A stretch of DNA of 30,000 nt, from positions 1,770,701-1,800,700 of the forward strand of contig NC_006670.1 in the NCBI RefSeq assembly GCF_000091045.1, given 5' to 3'. This DNA comes from Cryptococcus deneoformans JEC21 (lineage: Eukaryota; Basidiomycota; Tremellomycetes; Tremellales; Cryptococcaceae). Under the pieces are notes generated by a model. It was not told the DNA's origin. It did no database searches and worked only from the letters and a program-made list of their open reading frames with translations. The position numbers were made by a program, and so were the translations under genes. Below are positions 18,418 to 30,000 of the stretch, one piece after another. Position 1 is the stretch's first letter; every line of letters begins with the position of its first letter.

Positions 18418-20181
18418 TCATAACTGTACTTGCAGACCAAGTTTGACCGTCATGGTGTTCATGTAATCCTCTACATAGATGATTAGCTTGCTGTCGCCGG
18501 AAAACAACTGTAGTCGAACTTACCCGCTTGTCGTCGCATTGTCCAATACGCATGGAGGAACTCGTTGATCTCATTCTCATGCTTTGTAACAAAGGCGGCC
18601 ATTTCAGATTCGAGTTCTTTTTGCTCCGCTAACAGATCGTCACGTTGTTTCTGCCATTCGCCGCGCTCCCTAGCACGAACTTTGTACCTGATTTTTCTCC
18701 ATTAATATGACAGGAAGGGAAAGAGACCCTAAACTCACTCTGCCTTCAATTCATCAATCCTACGAGCGCCTCTTTCCCGCATACCTTTTCTCGTCTCCTC
18801 CTGTCTTGCCAGCTTATGGCTGGCGTTCTGTAATTGTCTTTGCAGCTGTTCAAGTTTCGCAGCCAACCCTTGACTTTCAATTTGCCTCCCTTCTAATCTC
18901 GCTTCCAACGCAGATTTAGACCGTTTAGCCTCTTCCGTTTTTGCGCGCTGGTCTTGAATGCTATGTTCGAGATCAATCAGTCCCCTCAAATCGACTTCAA
19001 GTGCTCCAATAACCTCAAGTCGGTTGGTCAACTCGCGTGCCTTTTGTTGGAATGATGCCAATTTGGCCTTTTCGGACTGAATGGCAAAGGACATCTCAGA
19101 TATATGTCGCTTGATCCTGTCAGGCGATTGAACAAGACGAGATTTGGCAGAACCAATCTGGAGTTCAAGCTGGGTGACGATACGATTGTTATGATTCTAT
19201 GGCGAGATAATGAGATTCGGCAGTGACACGACTCGGGTCCCTTACCACTTGTTCAAGAAGAGTTTGCCTTTCTTTCTTTAGCTCTTCGTATTCTTGTACC
19301 TCCTTTAATCGTTGTGAATTTAGTTCAAGCAATTCGCTCTTCAATAACTCGTTCCGTTTTTGAGCTTGTTCTGACTGTGGTCGTTCGGCCGCATTACGTG
19401 CACTGAGAATGACTTATGAGTTCTCTCTATTTTCAGGAATGACAGACCTACGTGATTTCTTGGAACTGCGTCTCCAGTTCTTCAGTTTTTCGACGAAGAT
19501 CGACGGCTCTTCGAGCTAATGTCAGATGATACTGGAGTAGTCATTCGACACATACTTTTTCTGGTGTTTTTGTAAATTTTCTTGAAACCTGGCTTGGGTC
19601 TGCATGCGTTCATCCCTGTGGAAGGCTATTAGTAAATGCTAGCTCAGTTTGGACAATCTAACCCACCTGAATTTGGCAAAATTCATTATCCCACTCAGCA
19701 CCTTCCTTAGCCTATTGGCGTCTGGCCGGGCGAGGTCAGATATGGCGAAGTCGGGGATTCCACAAAGCAAAGCAAGCCTTCGGCTTAATGTGACGGCATT
19801 AAAATACCACACTATTTAGTGAATAGGTGTATTTGCGACGCACCAGTGTTTAAAGAACATCATAAACTGCAAAGTATCGCTATACATCTCCTGTCGAGAG
19901 AGATTAATCTGTGTTCGTTTCATAGATCTGAAAGACAATACCTTATACTCCATCATCCCCAAAAGAGCCTGCTTTGGGCCCTCTATAGAATTGATGGATG
20001 CACCCATCAACACCTCCAACAAAGATCCGTAAATGGACTGGGTGCTCTGAGCAGTCGGCTTTGTAAGGTCTTCCATCTGAGCGGGGATATCAAGGGCTGC
20101 TAGACATTCTAGAATGTCATGGGCTGTTAGTAAAGGGAATGCTGCGGTGTTTTGTTGCACCCTGCGATTCTGTTGCGACAT
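18418..20181 (-). CDS. NUF2: Kinetochore protein NUF2 (Ndc80 complex)
   Basis: Nuf2 pairs with Ndc80 in the four-subunit outer-kinetochore complex that attaches chromosomes to spindle microtubules. Exons: 20181-19942, 19890-19844, 19783-19667, 19615-19556, 19508-19452, 19402-19246, 19196-18739, 18687-18524 and 18470-18418, giving 450 residues, the same size as yeast Nuf2 (451). The N-terminal calponin-homology domain (about 1-145) reads [33 protein letters not shown] and [20 protein letters not shown], the last being the family hallmark. A long coiled coil then fills residues about 145-430; it includes the conserved [12 protein letters not shown] segment near 265 and ends with a Glu/Lys-rich stretch. 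The last exon ([17 protein letters not shown]) is short. NUF2 starts 286 bp from YCG1 and is transcribed divergently. Confidence 0.96.
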
Positions 20182-20467
20182 GGCTGGATTGCTGAATGCA
20201 AAGGCAGATCAAAAGTGTCTCTTTCGTTTCTCTCCGCCCGCCAGCGAGCAGAGGCGCGATTGTTGTTGACATGAAAAACGCGTCGTTACGGTTACGTAAT
20301 TTTGGATGTTACGCGTTCAAAACATAAACAAATCCCGTCCATCACGCAGAAGCGACAGCTAACGAACGAAGGCCAACTAATGATCCGTTGGCAATTGCTT
20401 GTTTGTTTTCAATTTCGGTTACTCTTTCTCTTCATTTTGTTGTGTCAAGGCCATCTCTCCAGCCGCC
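20182..20467. promoter_or_regulatory. Shared NUF2-YCG1 promoter with two ACGCGT boxes
   Basis: The 286 bp between the start codons of two chromosome-segregation genes contains ACGCGT at 20278-20283 and 20311-20316, 33 bp apart. ACGCGT is the MluI cell-cycle box bound by MBF-type (Mbp1/Res) factors at G1/S in fungi. Both sites lie near the middle of the interval, so either gene could be controlled by them. GTTACG-type steps between them may add binding sites. Confidence 0.6.
20278..20316. promoter_or_regulatory. Two MCB (ACGCGT) elements
   Basis: Exact palindromic ACGCGT at 20278-20283 and 20311-20316. A single site could easily arise by chance in 30 kb; two within 39 bp between two mitotic genes is more suggestive. 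Confidence 0.6.
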
Positions 20468-23400
20468 ATGGTCAACTCGAGGTCGCAGAAGTCACAGCCG
20501 CTATCCCCAGAGTACCTCACGAACACTCTTCCGTCGCTTCTTCCGCCCATCTTCGACCAAGCTCAACAATCCACCGCCAATCATCGCAAAAATATTGTGT
20601 ACCTACGGAAGATCCACGAACAATGTGCCTCTATTGTAGAAGAAATGTCGGATGACAGGATCAAGCTTACTGGGGAAAAGGCTTTCAACAACATCTTCTT
20701 TGATATGGTGAATAGAGTGTTGACAGTGAAAAAGGGCGTTGCAGTCGCCGATAGAGTCGTTAAATTTGTGGCGAACTACGTGTCTTACTGCACTGGAACT
20801 GGTATGCCCTTTCTCATTATCTTCTTCTGTACAATGAATTTGACCATATCTTTCAGATGCTGCTAATAAGCATGAAGATGAAGATGACGAAGAGGAAGCG
20901 GACACACCAGCCTCACGCTTCGTTGTCAGACTCCTTCGACATCTTCTGGGAGGTATTGAGGCCAAAGACAAGAATGTCAGATTTCGGGTCACTCTTATGA
21001 TTGTTTCCATGATCAATGGGCTGGGTGAAATGGAGTAAGTGCTCTGGTTTGACAGCCCCACATGCAAGTTAACCTGTTAAAGTGATGACCTTTATATACT
21101 CCTTCGCAAGTCTTTACTTGATAGGTCCAGGGACAAGGAGGCTTCTGTAAGAGTGCAAGCAGCCCTCGGACTATCAAAACTTCAAAGTGGAGAAGAAGAA
21201 GAAGATCTGGAAGAAGGACAGGAACCGCTGGTGGACGTCCTACTTGACCTGCTGCGATATGATCCTGCCGCGTGAGTCACCATTTCTGATACGGTTGATA
21301 AAACTTGACAAAAGATTAACTAGGGAGGTTCGCCGTGCTGCCCTTTATAACTTTCCTCGCACACCCGTCTCGCTCCCGCATATTCTTGCGCGAACGCGGG
21401 ACGTTGACCCCATACTCCGTCGCACTGTTTTTGCGGGAGTCTTCTCTGCTGAGGCACTCCCTGACCCTCGCATACTTACTATTGCTCAACGAGAAGAAGT
21501 TGTCAGAAACGGCCTGGGTGACAGAGAACCTAGTGTGAGAAAAGCAGCGGCAGGGATGTTGGCGGGGTGGCTGGACTTGGCCGAAGGAGATTTGCTCGAG
21601 GTGAGCTATTCATCCCTGGCCATGGAGGCTATACAAGGATTTGGGCTGAAGGATATCAGTTTCTGTCCAGATTTGATGTAACGTCAAGCCAGGTAGCCGA
21701 AGATGCCTTAATGTCCATCTTTGTTACAAGACCAGAAGTTTTACAAGGCATAGAGTTTGAGGGTGAGTATTGAAGGTCATCCTTTAGCTGTCAGAGTTAA
21801 CTCACGCAATATTCAGACGAATATTGGACAACTTTGACACCTGAAAAGAGTTTTTTGGTTCGAGTGTTTGTTGATCGATGTGTGGCCATCAAGGTACTTC
21901 CACTGGTTTCGAATTGGATAATTATTTACATTTCTGCAGGACACAACCCGCCTTGAAGAATCTATCCCCGTCGTCACTGCCTTAGCTTTCTGCGTTCAGG
22001 AAGAATACAACAAACTGGTCCAGGCAGTCAATGAAGGAGCAGACGACGCAACTTTAATGGAGCGCACTTTTATCGTGGGGGAACTGCTCAAATTAGCGGT
22101 GAATCTTGATTACGCAGATGAAATTGGACGAAGGAAGATGTTCCAGCTCGCAAGTGAGTAACAATGTCATCGAAAATCCACGTTTGCCAGCACTTAAAAA
22201 ACTACTGCGTATTTAGGAGAAATGATTTCACAAATCAACCTCCCGGATCCTCTTATTCCTCGATGTCTTGACGTTCTTAGCAAAATTGCCAACGGCGAAC
22301 GTGACTTGATCCGAGTCATTGTTGATGTTGTCACTGAACTTCGTGAAGGCGAGGGGGACGAAGAGGACGCTCTCTCCTCTGGCCAGGGATCTATCGGGGA
22401 CAGCAGTGTGAACGTTCGTCGTCTCTCTGTCGGCAGCGGGCGCAGTCGATCTATGGCTCCAAGGTTCAATTTGGATGATCCTGAAGAAAGGATGAAGTCC
22501 GCTCTCATCGATTTGAGGTGCCTTTTAATCTGTATTAGTCTTCTAGAAAGAGTTCATTCAACGCTACAGGACAACTCCGTGTTTCACGGCTTGTTGCCAG
22601 ACTTGATCATCCCTGCCGTGAGAAATAAAGAGGAGCCAGCACTGAGAGATCAAGGATTGATCTGTTTGGGTTTATGCTGTATGATTGACGAGGTCAGCCT
22701 TTTTAGGTCCATCAGTCTAATGTAACTAAGCTAATATGACATTAGAAAATGGCCGCTAATTCTTTTGGTCTCTTCATTCAACAACTAAATTCCGCAGACG
22801 ACGTTCTTAAAGTCAAAGTTTGTCAGATTATTTTTGACTTGCTTTTAGTGCACGACATCGACACTCTAGTTTCTAAGACCATGGTCGTAGGTCATTTATC
22901 CTGAATACCCATCGCTACAGGACTAACAAAATGCAAGCAACCTGACAAGGTTGTCGAATTAATCCGACATACTCTGAGCTTAGACATTGCGGAAGTACAG
23001 GCAATTGCTTGCGAGGGCGTTGCGAAGCTCATGTTGGCTGGCATGATCTCCGACGAAGTTGTGAGCAATATTTGTATCTTTCTGAAATCACTTTTGCTCA
23101 ACGTGTCAATAGGTACTGCAGTCCCTCGTATTGCTGTATTTCTCACCTGAAACTGCTGATAACCAGCCTTTGCGACAATGTCTGACTTACTTTTTGCCGG
23201 TATATTGCTATACCGCAGCCGAGAATCAGCGTCGCATGCTTTCCGTGAGTATAATCAGTGATTCTCTACGGTACAAACTGACCATCTAAAGATTTTCTAC
23301 GACACATATACGATGCTCTCACAAATGTCGGAAGAGGCCGAGGATGACGAGATGCTACCCTTGTCACAGATAGGATTGATGATGGTAGATTGGATCGACC

Positions 23401-23892
23401 CATTTAAGGCACTGTGAGTATTAACTTCTATTGATGAGGTTTGTGGGGACTGATCTGTTCACAGAGGACGGGAAGGATCAACCATTGATACTTCAGTACA
23501 TCTCGATCTATCGATCGAAGTGCTGAAATTGATATTGATGGAGACCTCACGTATGTACCCTGGTATGCTACTTATCAAACGCTGATGACGAAAACGCAAA
23601 TATAGATGACTCTCGAAAGGCCCTGGCGTCTTTACTTTCTAAGCTCACCTTGCCTGAAGGAGAAGAAGCTGACAACGACACGCTCAAATCCGTGTTAGCC
23701 TTGATATGCGCTGTCCGTGACAAGCGGCCTCTATCGGACGCGCCCTCGCGCAATGCTGTCACGAAGTTCGAATCTGTATTGCTCAAGAAATGGCCTCAAA
23801 TTTTGGAAGCATTTGATGAAGACGCGTTCAGAGGAGAAGGTGCAGAAAAAGAAGGTGTAAAGGAATTATTTGGCTTCATTGACGATGTGTAG
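20468..23892 (+). CDS. YCG1: Condensin complex subunit 3 (Ycg1/Cnd3/CAP-G), HEAT-repeat protein
   Basis: Non-SMC HEAT subunit of condensin that binds DNA with the kleisin Brn1 and compacts mitotic chromosomes. Exons: 20468-20801, 20857-21034, 21083-21271, 21324-21600, 21660-21762, 21817-21893, 21940-22153, 22217-22692, 22746-22890, 22921-23060, 23113-23244, 23292-23413, 23465-23550 and 23606-23892, encoding 919 residues (yeast 1035, fission yeast 875). HEAT signatures are plain: FVVRLLRHLLGGIEAKDKNV, SRDKEASVRVQAALGLSKLQ, YDPAAEVRRAALYNF, DVDPILRRTVFAGVF and LGDREPSVRKAAAGMLAGWL. The C-terminal Cnd3-type half includes VAEDALMSIFVTRPEV, ALRDQGLICLGLCCMIDE and LTYFLPVYCYTAAENQRRML. A Ser-rich, probably disordered loop (SVNVRRLSVGSGRSRS, about 575) could be phosphorylated. 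The intron after 22890 has a weak donor (GTCATT) chosen by phase. Confidence 0.95.
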
Positions 23893-25278
23893 GCGACGAT
23901 GTAATTGGACAATGTGAGGTTCCGCTAGGCATCAGGATTGTGTTATTAGTAATGTGAGCCTGCACATGATGAATTAGATAATCCTCGTTCTAGCCCAGGT
24001 CCCGGATGCGGTTTACTTTTCTTACTGACAGACGATCCGTGAGCCGTGACCATGTCGTTGATGATCAATGTATGTGATTACTGAGTCCTGAAACGAAGGT
24101 CGTATCAATCTCTTTTATGATAACATAAATAAACGATATCAAATGGCAAATCTTCCCTTTGCGTCAAATCTTCTTCCCATCCTTTAATCTTGGATAATAC
24201 CCTTTTGATGATGGCCATTTGCATTGCTGTCAATCGACGATCGAGACGACAGTCGGTTGGCTCGCTGGTTTCCTGAATGATTTTAATCCCTGTGCGCCGC
24301 CAGTCCGGACTTCGGGAGGGTCACCACTCACCACAGATCTTCAGGAACGCTCCCGTGATGCAGAAGTCCGAGATTCGAGGAGGAGAAGAAGAACGAACGA
24401 AGTGTAATAGAACGAAAAAGGAGAGACAAATATTTAAGTTGAATTGAGACATGCGTAGAGTTGTCATCTACTTGATATGAAATATGGAACTTCATTTTTG
24501 TCGAGTCTTCTTTGGCCTGTTGTTGTATTATTATTGCTGATTGGATAGGTGGACTAGAGTAGAAAAGTGGTAATACTACTCCACTGCAGACTGCTGTTAA
24601 TAATGATTAATAATAACAGTAGATCAGGAATTTGCCTTTTTCGCCTCCATGTTTCAATGCATGCATGCGCCTTTGAAAAGGGTATAGATATGTAAAGCGA
24701 ATTTTCCCTAGGTAATGATGGCAGTTGAGTAAGGGGTTGTTTGTAGGGATGATGCCTGGGTGTGGGTGCAGTGACAACGAAGGCGAAAAGTGAAAAAAAG
24801 AAGTGGAGGTGAAGCTTAAAAATATTACGACATCAGTTGATTCATTTCAAAAAGTTAACTTAAATTTAGAACATCCGGCAACAAATCGCGTCCCGGTGCC
24901 TTGATAACGAACGCACATCTTTACGAGATCCAAAAAGGACGAAGGACGGAGGCAGTTGGGAAATGGGAAATTGGAATCTGGCACCGGCAACTGGGAGACG
25001 GCTGCATGGAAACCACACCGTGCGTGCTGTCCATACGCACGCGTACCGTCGACTGTAATGATCCGTCTCACTTCTTGTAGTAAATACACCTAATAGTAGA
25101 GCACAAGCCCAAGGCACACCACTGCCAGACACAATAGAGCGCTCCTATATTTGTGTTGCAGCCACCACACAGCAGCCCTGTCCTAGACATATATCATCTT
25201 CGGATCCCATCGCCCGAGATCTTGTGCACCTTGCCCCTTGTCAAAATACTCCAAGAATAGTACGAGGAGGACGACAAG
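23893..25278. other. Intergenic region, YCG1 3' side and GT61 promoter
   Basis: No gene is supported in these 1.4 kb. Short open frames at 24219-24407 (plus) and 24847-25132 (minus) lack splice continuity or any recognisable family. The stretch 24480-24620 is AT-rich with TAATAAT runs, including the imperfect palindrome around CTGTTAATAATGATTAA at 24594. The last 130 bp, C/A-rich, should be the leader of the glycosyltransferase gene. Confidence 0.5.
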
Positions 25279-27277
25279 ATGGCTTCCATTTTCCCAACCT
25301 TTTTTCAACCAGACTCCCCCCCTCGTTCACCCCACGTAGAACGTCCTTCCCTCCTCTCCAGCCACTTTCTTTCACGCTCCATTCCTACATCGCCCATGCT
25401 AGACCGTTCTACCCTCTTCCTCAGGCCTACTCGCCGTGACGTCTTGCTCTGTTTGTTGACATTATGCTTCGCATACCTTCTATTCTCTCCAGTACTGCCA
25501 GTTGAACCTGCAGCTCCGAGCAGATCATCTACGAGTGGATATCGTCTTTCTAGCTTGAGCGGTTTTTTTCCATCCTTATTTTCTTTATGCCAAACAAGAA
25601 GCGACGAGGTCACTTTCGGAGAAACTGTCAAAGCTGTAGGATTTGGAGCTGCCGATGCAGACGCAGACAGTACAAAGATCGAGGGCGGGTGGGAGGCAGC
25701 ACTGGACGTGGACGAGCAGTTCGCAAACCTAGCAACTACCTTAAAAGGCCATGCGCCCGGCTGGACGGTCTTCGAAAGACTCTATATTTACAATGGGAGT
25801 TTTTATGTGGTGACGTGAGCGGTTGACGTACTAGCCATTATCTCGATTAAAGCTTATCATAAAATTCACAGGGAGAACAAGGACGAATATCCTGAGCTGA
25901 GGCTCATGACATCTACTGGTCTTCCGGCTAATAATGAGCCTGGAAATGAGGAGGCTCGAGAGCCTGTGGGCGATGAAGTCGGTCGGTCTACTTTTTGTCA
26001 TGGTCACTCCCTGATCAAATAGTAGATTTTGTACATAACTTCCAGAGACGCTGCCAAGCTCTGGGGAACTAGGGTTTACAGGATGGATGGGATGACTTTT
26101 TTATTCAACGATGGACAGTGTAAGTGAGTATTATAACCGTTGTGAAGGCTTCCTGACGGGCCACCAGTTATCGATCATTATTATCACTTTGCGGCAGAGT
26201 TGTTATTGGGTGTCTGGAGAGCTTACTCTTCGTATGACGAGAATATCAGTGCAACTGGTGAAACTTCTCTTTCTGCCCCCAAACGAATGTGGTTCCTCCA
26301 TCAATCTGTTAGTGAGTGGCGTGATAATCCACGTTTCAACCCCACCCTCATGTATGCCCTCTTTCCCCGCACCGCGCTCCTATACCCTGAGGACTTCAAG
26401 GACCTTGCCGAGCAGACTGTTTCAGGCAAACCCAAGGCATTCGTCCTCGATCGCGCCATCCTCGCGGATAGATCGGCCGCTTTCCGAGGTGAATGGACTG
26501 CCCCCACAGCACGTACAGTTGCTAGCGCTATGCACGTGGGCACAACGAGCAGGTGGTGGTGGGAACCTATCCGACGGGCTGCTCTGCGCTATGCCGGTGT
26601 GCCAGAGTCAATCATTGAAAGAAATCTCGAAGGTCTGGGTGCAGTCGACCCTGCACAGCCTAGCGACCCTCGGGTTGATGCTATTGAGCCGCTTGCTCCA
26701 CAAGGAACTTACAAACCTGTGGTTACGTATATCTCTCGACAAAATTCGAGGAGAAGGTTAACACCGGAAAGTCACGACGAGCTTGTTGCTGCTTTGGAAG
26801 ATAGAGCAGCTAAGCTGGGATGGGAGCTTGTTATCGTTGAAGCCGAAAGGATGAGCAAGGAGGAACAGCTCGCTCTCGCCGGAAGGACAACAGTGAGCGC
26901 GCGGGCTAAAAATGTCAACTATAAACTGACCACGATTAGATTATGCTTGGAGTCCACGGCAATGGTCTCACGCACCTCTTATGGATGCCTCCCACCCCCA
27001 AAAGTGCCGTTATTGAAATGTTCTACAAAGGTGGTTTTGCTAGAGACTGTGGGTGTTGCTTTTGTGTGATGGTCATGTTAGCTAACAATTTGGTACAGAC
27101 CAATGGACGGCCCATGCTCTCGGAATACGCCATTTTGGAGTTCAACATGACCGCACGTTCACGTCCCCTGACCTTCCTACAGTCGACTACCCCGAGGGTT
27201 TTCAGGGCAACTCTATTACCGTCGTAGGCAAGGTAGTGGCCGATTTAATAGAAGACCGCCTAGCTGAAAAGATATAA
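25279..27277 (+). CDS. Type II membrane glycosyltransferase, family GT61 (DUF563)
   Basis: Probable Golgi glycosyltransferase. Exons: 25279-25814, 25872-25985, 26046-26119, 26168-26892, 26940-27048 and 27099-27277, giving 578 residues. A short cytoplasmic tail precedes one membrane helix at about 54-72 (DVLLCLLTLCFAYLLFS) and a Ser/Pro stem, so the catalytic part faces the lumen. The GT61 domain is recognised by FNDGQFIDHYYHFAAELLLG, the Arg-rich VTYISRQNSRRRLTPESHDE, the key IMLGVHGNGLTHLLWMPP, and VIEMFYKGGFARDYQWTAHA. The family includes plant beta-1,2-xylosyltransferase and animal EOGT. Cryptococcus makes xylose-rich capsule and glycans, so a xylosyl or related transfer is a fair guess, but donor and acceptor are unknown. 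The donor of intron 2 (GTCTAC) is weak and was chosen by phase. Confidence 0.88.
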
Positions 27278-28126
27278 GGGAGATGTTTTTTAACAAATTA
27301 TTGTACAGCATTATAGAAGCGTTGGTACGTGTAGTAAGAGGTTGGAGTTTGCGAGAACGTGGGAGCAGACTGGAGTGCCTAGGTGGAGGTGTAGTAACAG
27401 CAGGAAGGAGAGATCAGGGACGCAAACAAGAAGAAGAAGGGTGGCGTGGCCGTTGGATTCTTTGTAGATCTGTTTCCGGTTTTTTCTTTCTATGCAACAA
27501 CAAGCTAGTATTATGACATAAGAGAGCCTCCGACACTTGGATGCTTGGATCGCCGTTCGTTAGGTGCCAGTCTGTTGTTTATCGAGATTACTCCTTATAA
27601 TTTACAGGTTCGTTCGAACGCCGCAGAGCCACAACAGATGATCGTGATTGTATCTCAATTAATAGGATGATGCGTGTACGGCTTTTTTCTATGGGTTACA
27701 AACAGTGCTATGTTGAGATCTAGATTATCTGCCTCCAGTTCATTTACTGCATGTGGGTCAGGTATTAGTAAGGGTTTCTCCTTGTCGTGTTACCTCGCTC
27801 GGTCCAGTCGGCTACTCCTGTGCCTCGCACTTTAGCCTCCACCTCACTAAGTCGGCGGTATCATGGTGTTCACGCATTGGCCTTTTCTACGCATCTCGTC
27901 TTTCGTTCTTCTCTTCCTTTCTTTTCAAGATTGTCTCACGCAATCCACTTGCACACCTGCTCTTGACCTACCGCGTCCTTCCCAATCGCATGGAATATAC
28001 ACAACAGACCTAATCGTCACTCAAAGAGAGCTCGCAGAGTTGTCAATAAGACCATCAAGGATTAGTAGACTCTGCGTGGTTGTTCTACGTCACCGTCACA
28101 TCGTATTCAGATAGAAATTGTGAAAG
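27278..28126. other. Intergenic region, GT61 3' side and kinesin promoter
   Basis: No gene is recognised in these 849 bp. The first 250 bp are purine-rich 3' flank. A perfect 10-bp palindrome CGTTCGAACG lies near 27611-27620. From about 27880 to 27950 the plus strand is pyrimidine-rich, as expected for the leader or promoter of the kinesin gene. Confidence 0.5.

Positions 28127-30000
<1,874 letters not shown>

Noticed and set aside
24847..25132. Two minus-strand frames of 80-88 codons
   Set aside because: No recognisable family, no splice continuation, and they overlap the likely promoter of the glycosyltransferase gene.

Overview
The window is nuclear DNA of a basidiomycete yeast, most probably the Cryptococcus neoformans/gattii group (Tremellales). 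The genes are cut by many short introns (about 45-70 nt, usually GTRAGT...YAG). The proteins read after splicing are clearly fungal. I also recall that in C. neoformans an SRA-domain gene (UHRF1) and the urease accessory gene URE7 are chromosomal neighbours; both are here, separated by an inserted transposon. All exon coordinates were worked out by hand from splice motifs, reading phase and family knowledge.

Layout, left to right. (1) 1-1065, minus: 3'-truncated gene of unknown function. (2) 1066-2889: no gene; a 7-bp minisatellite and a 23-bp tandem repeat. (3) 2890-4614, minus: mitochondrial SLC25 carrier in 12 exons. (4) 5379-6306, plus: ESCRT-I subunit VPS28. (5) 6307-8169: 1.9 kb with no recognisable gene. 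(6) 8170-9600, plus: stand-alone SRA/YDG protein, the hemimethylated-DNA reader Uhrf1. (7) About 10.5-14.2 kb: a Crypton, a DNA transposon that moves with a tyrosine recombinase; its 1074-residue recombinase gene (14084-10682, minus) looks intact. (8) 14771-16091, plus: UreG GTPase (URE7) with a His-rich N-terminus. (9) 17414-18099, plus: small protein with two copies of a Cys/His motif. (10) 18418-20181, minus: NUF2 kinetochore protein, divergent from (11) 20468-23892, plus: condensin HEAT subunit YCG1/CND3. (12) 25279-27277, plus: type II membrane glycosyltransferase of family GT61. (13) 28127 to the right edge, plus: kinesin-3 (Unc104/KIF1-type) motor domain, truncated by the window.

Most genes are unrelated housekeeping genes, but two local arrangements stand out. 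NUF2 and YCG1, both needed for chromosome segregation, share a 286-bp divergent promoter holding two ACGCGT cell-cycle boxes. The Crypton lies directly beside the DNA-methylation reader gene, and in this genus DNA methylation is concentrated on transposons. The kinesin and carrier genes contain exons of only 10-16 nt that open-reading-frame searches would miss. I found no tRNA, rRNA or CRISPR array.
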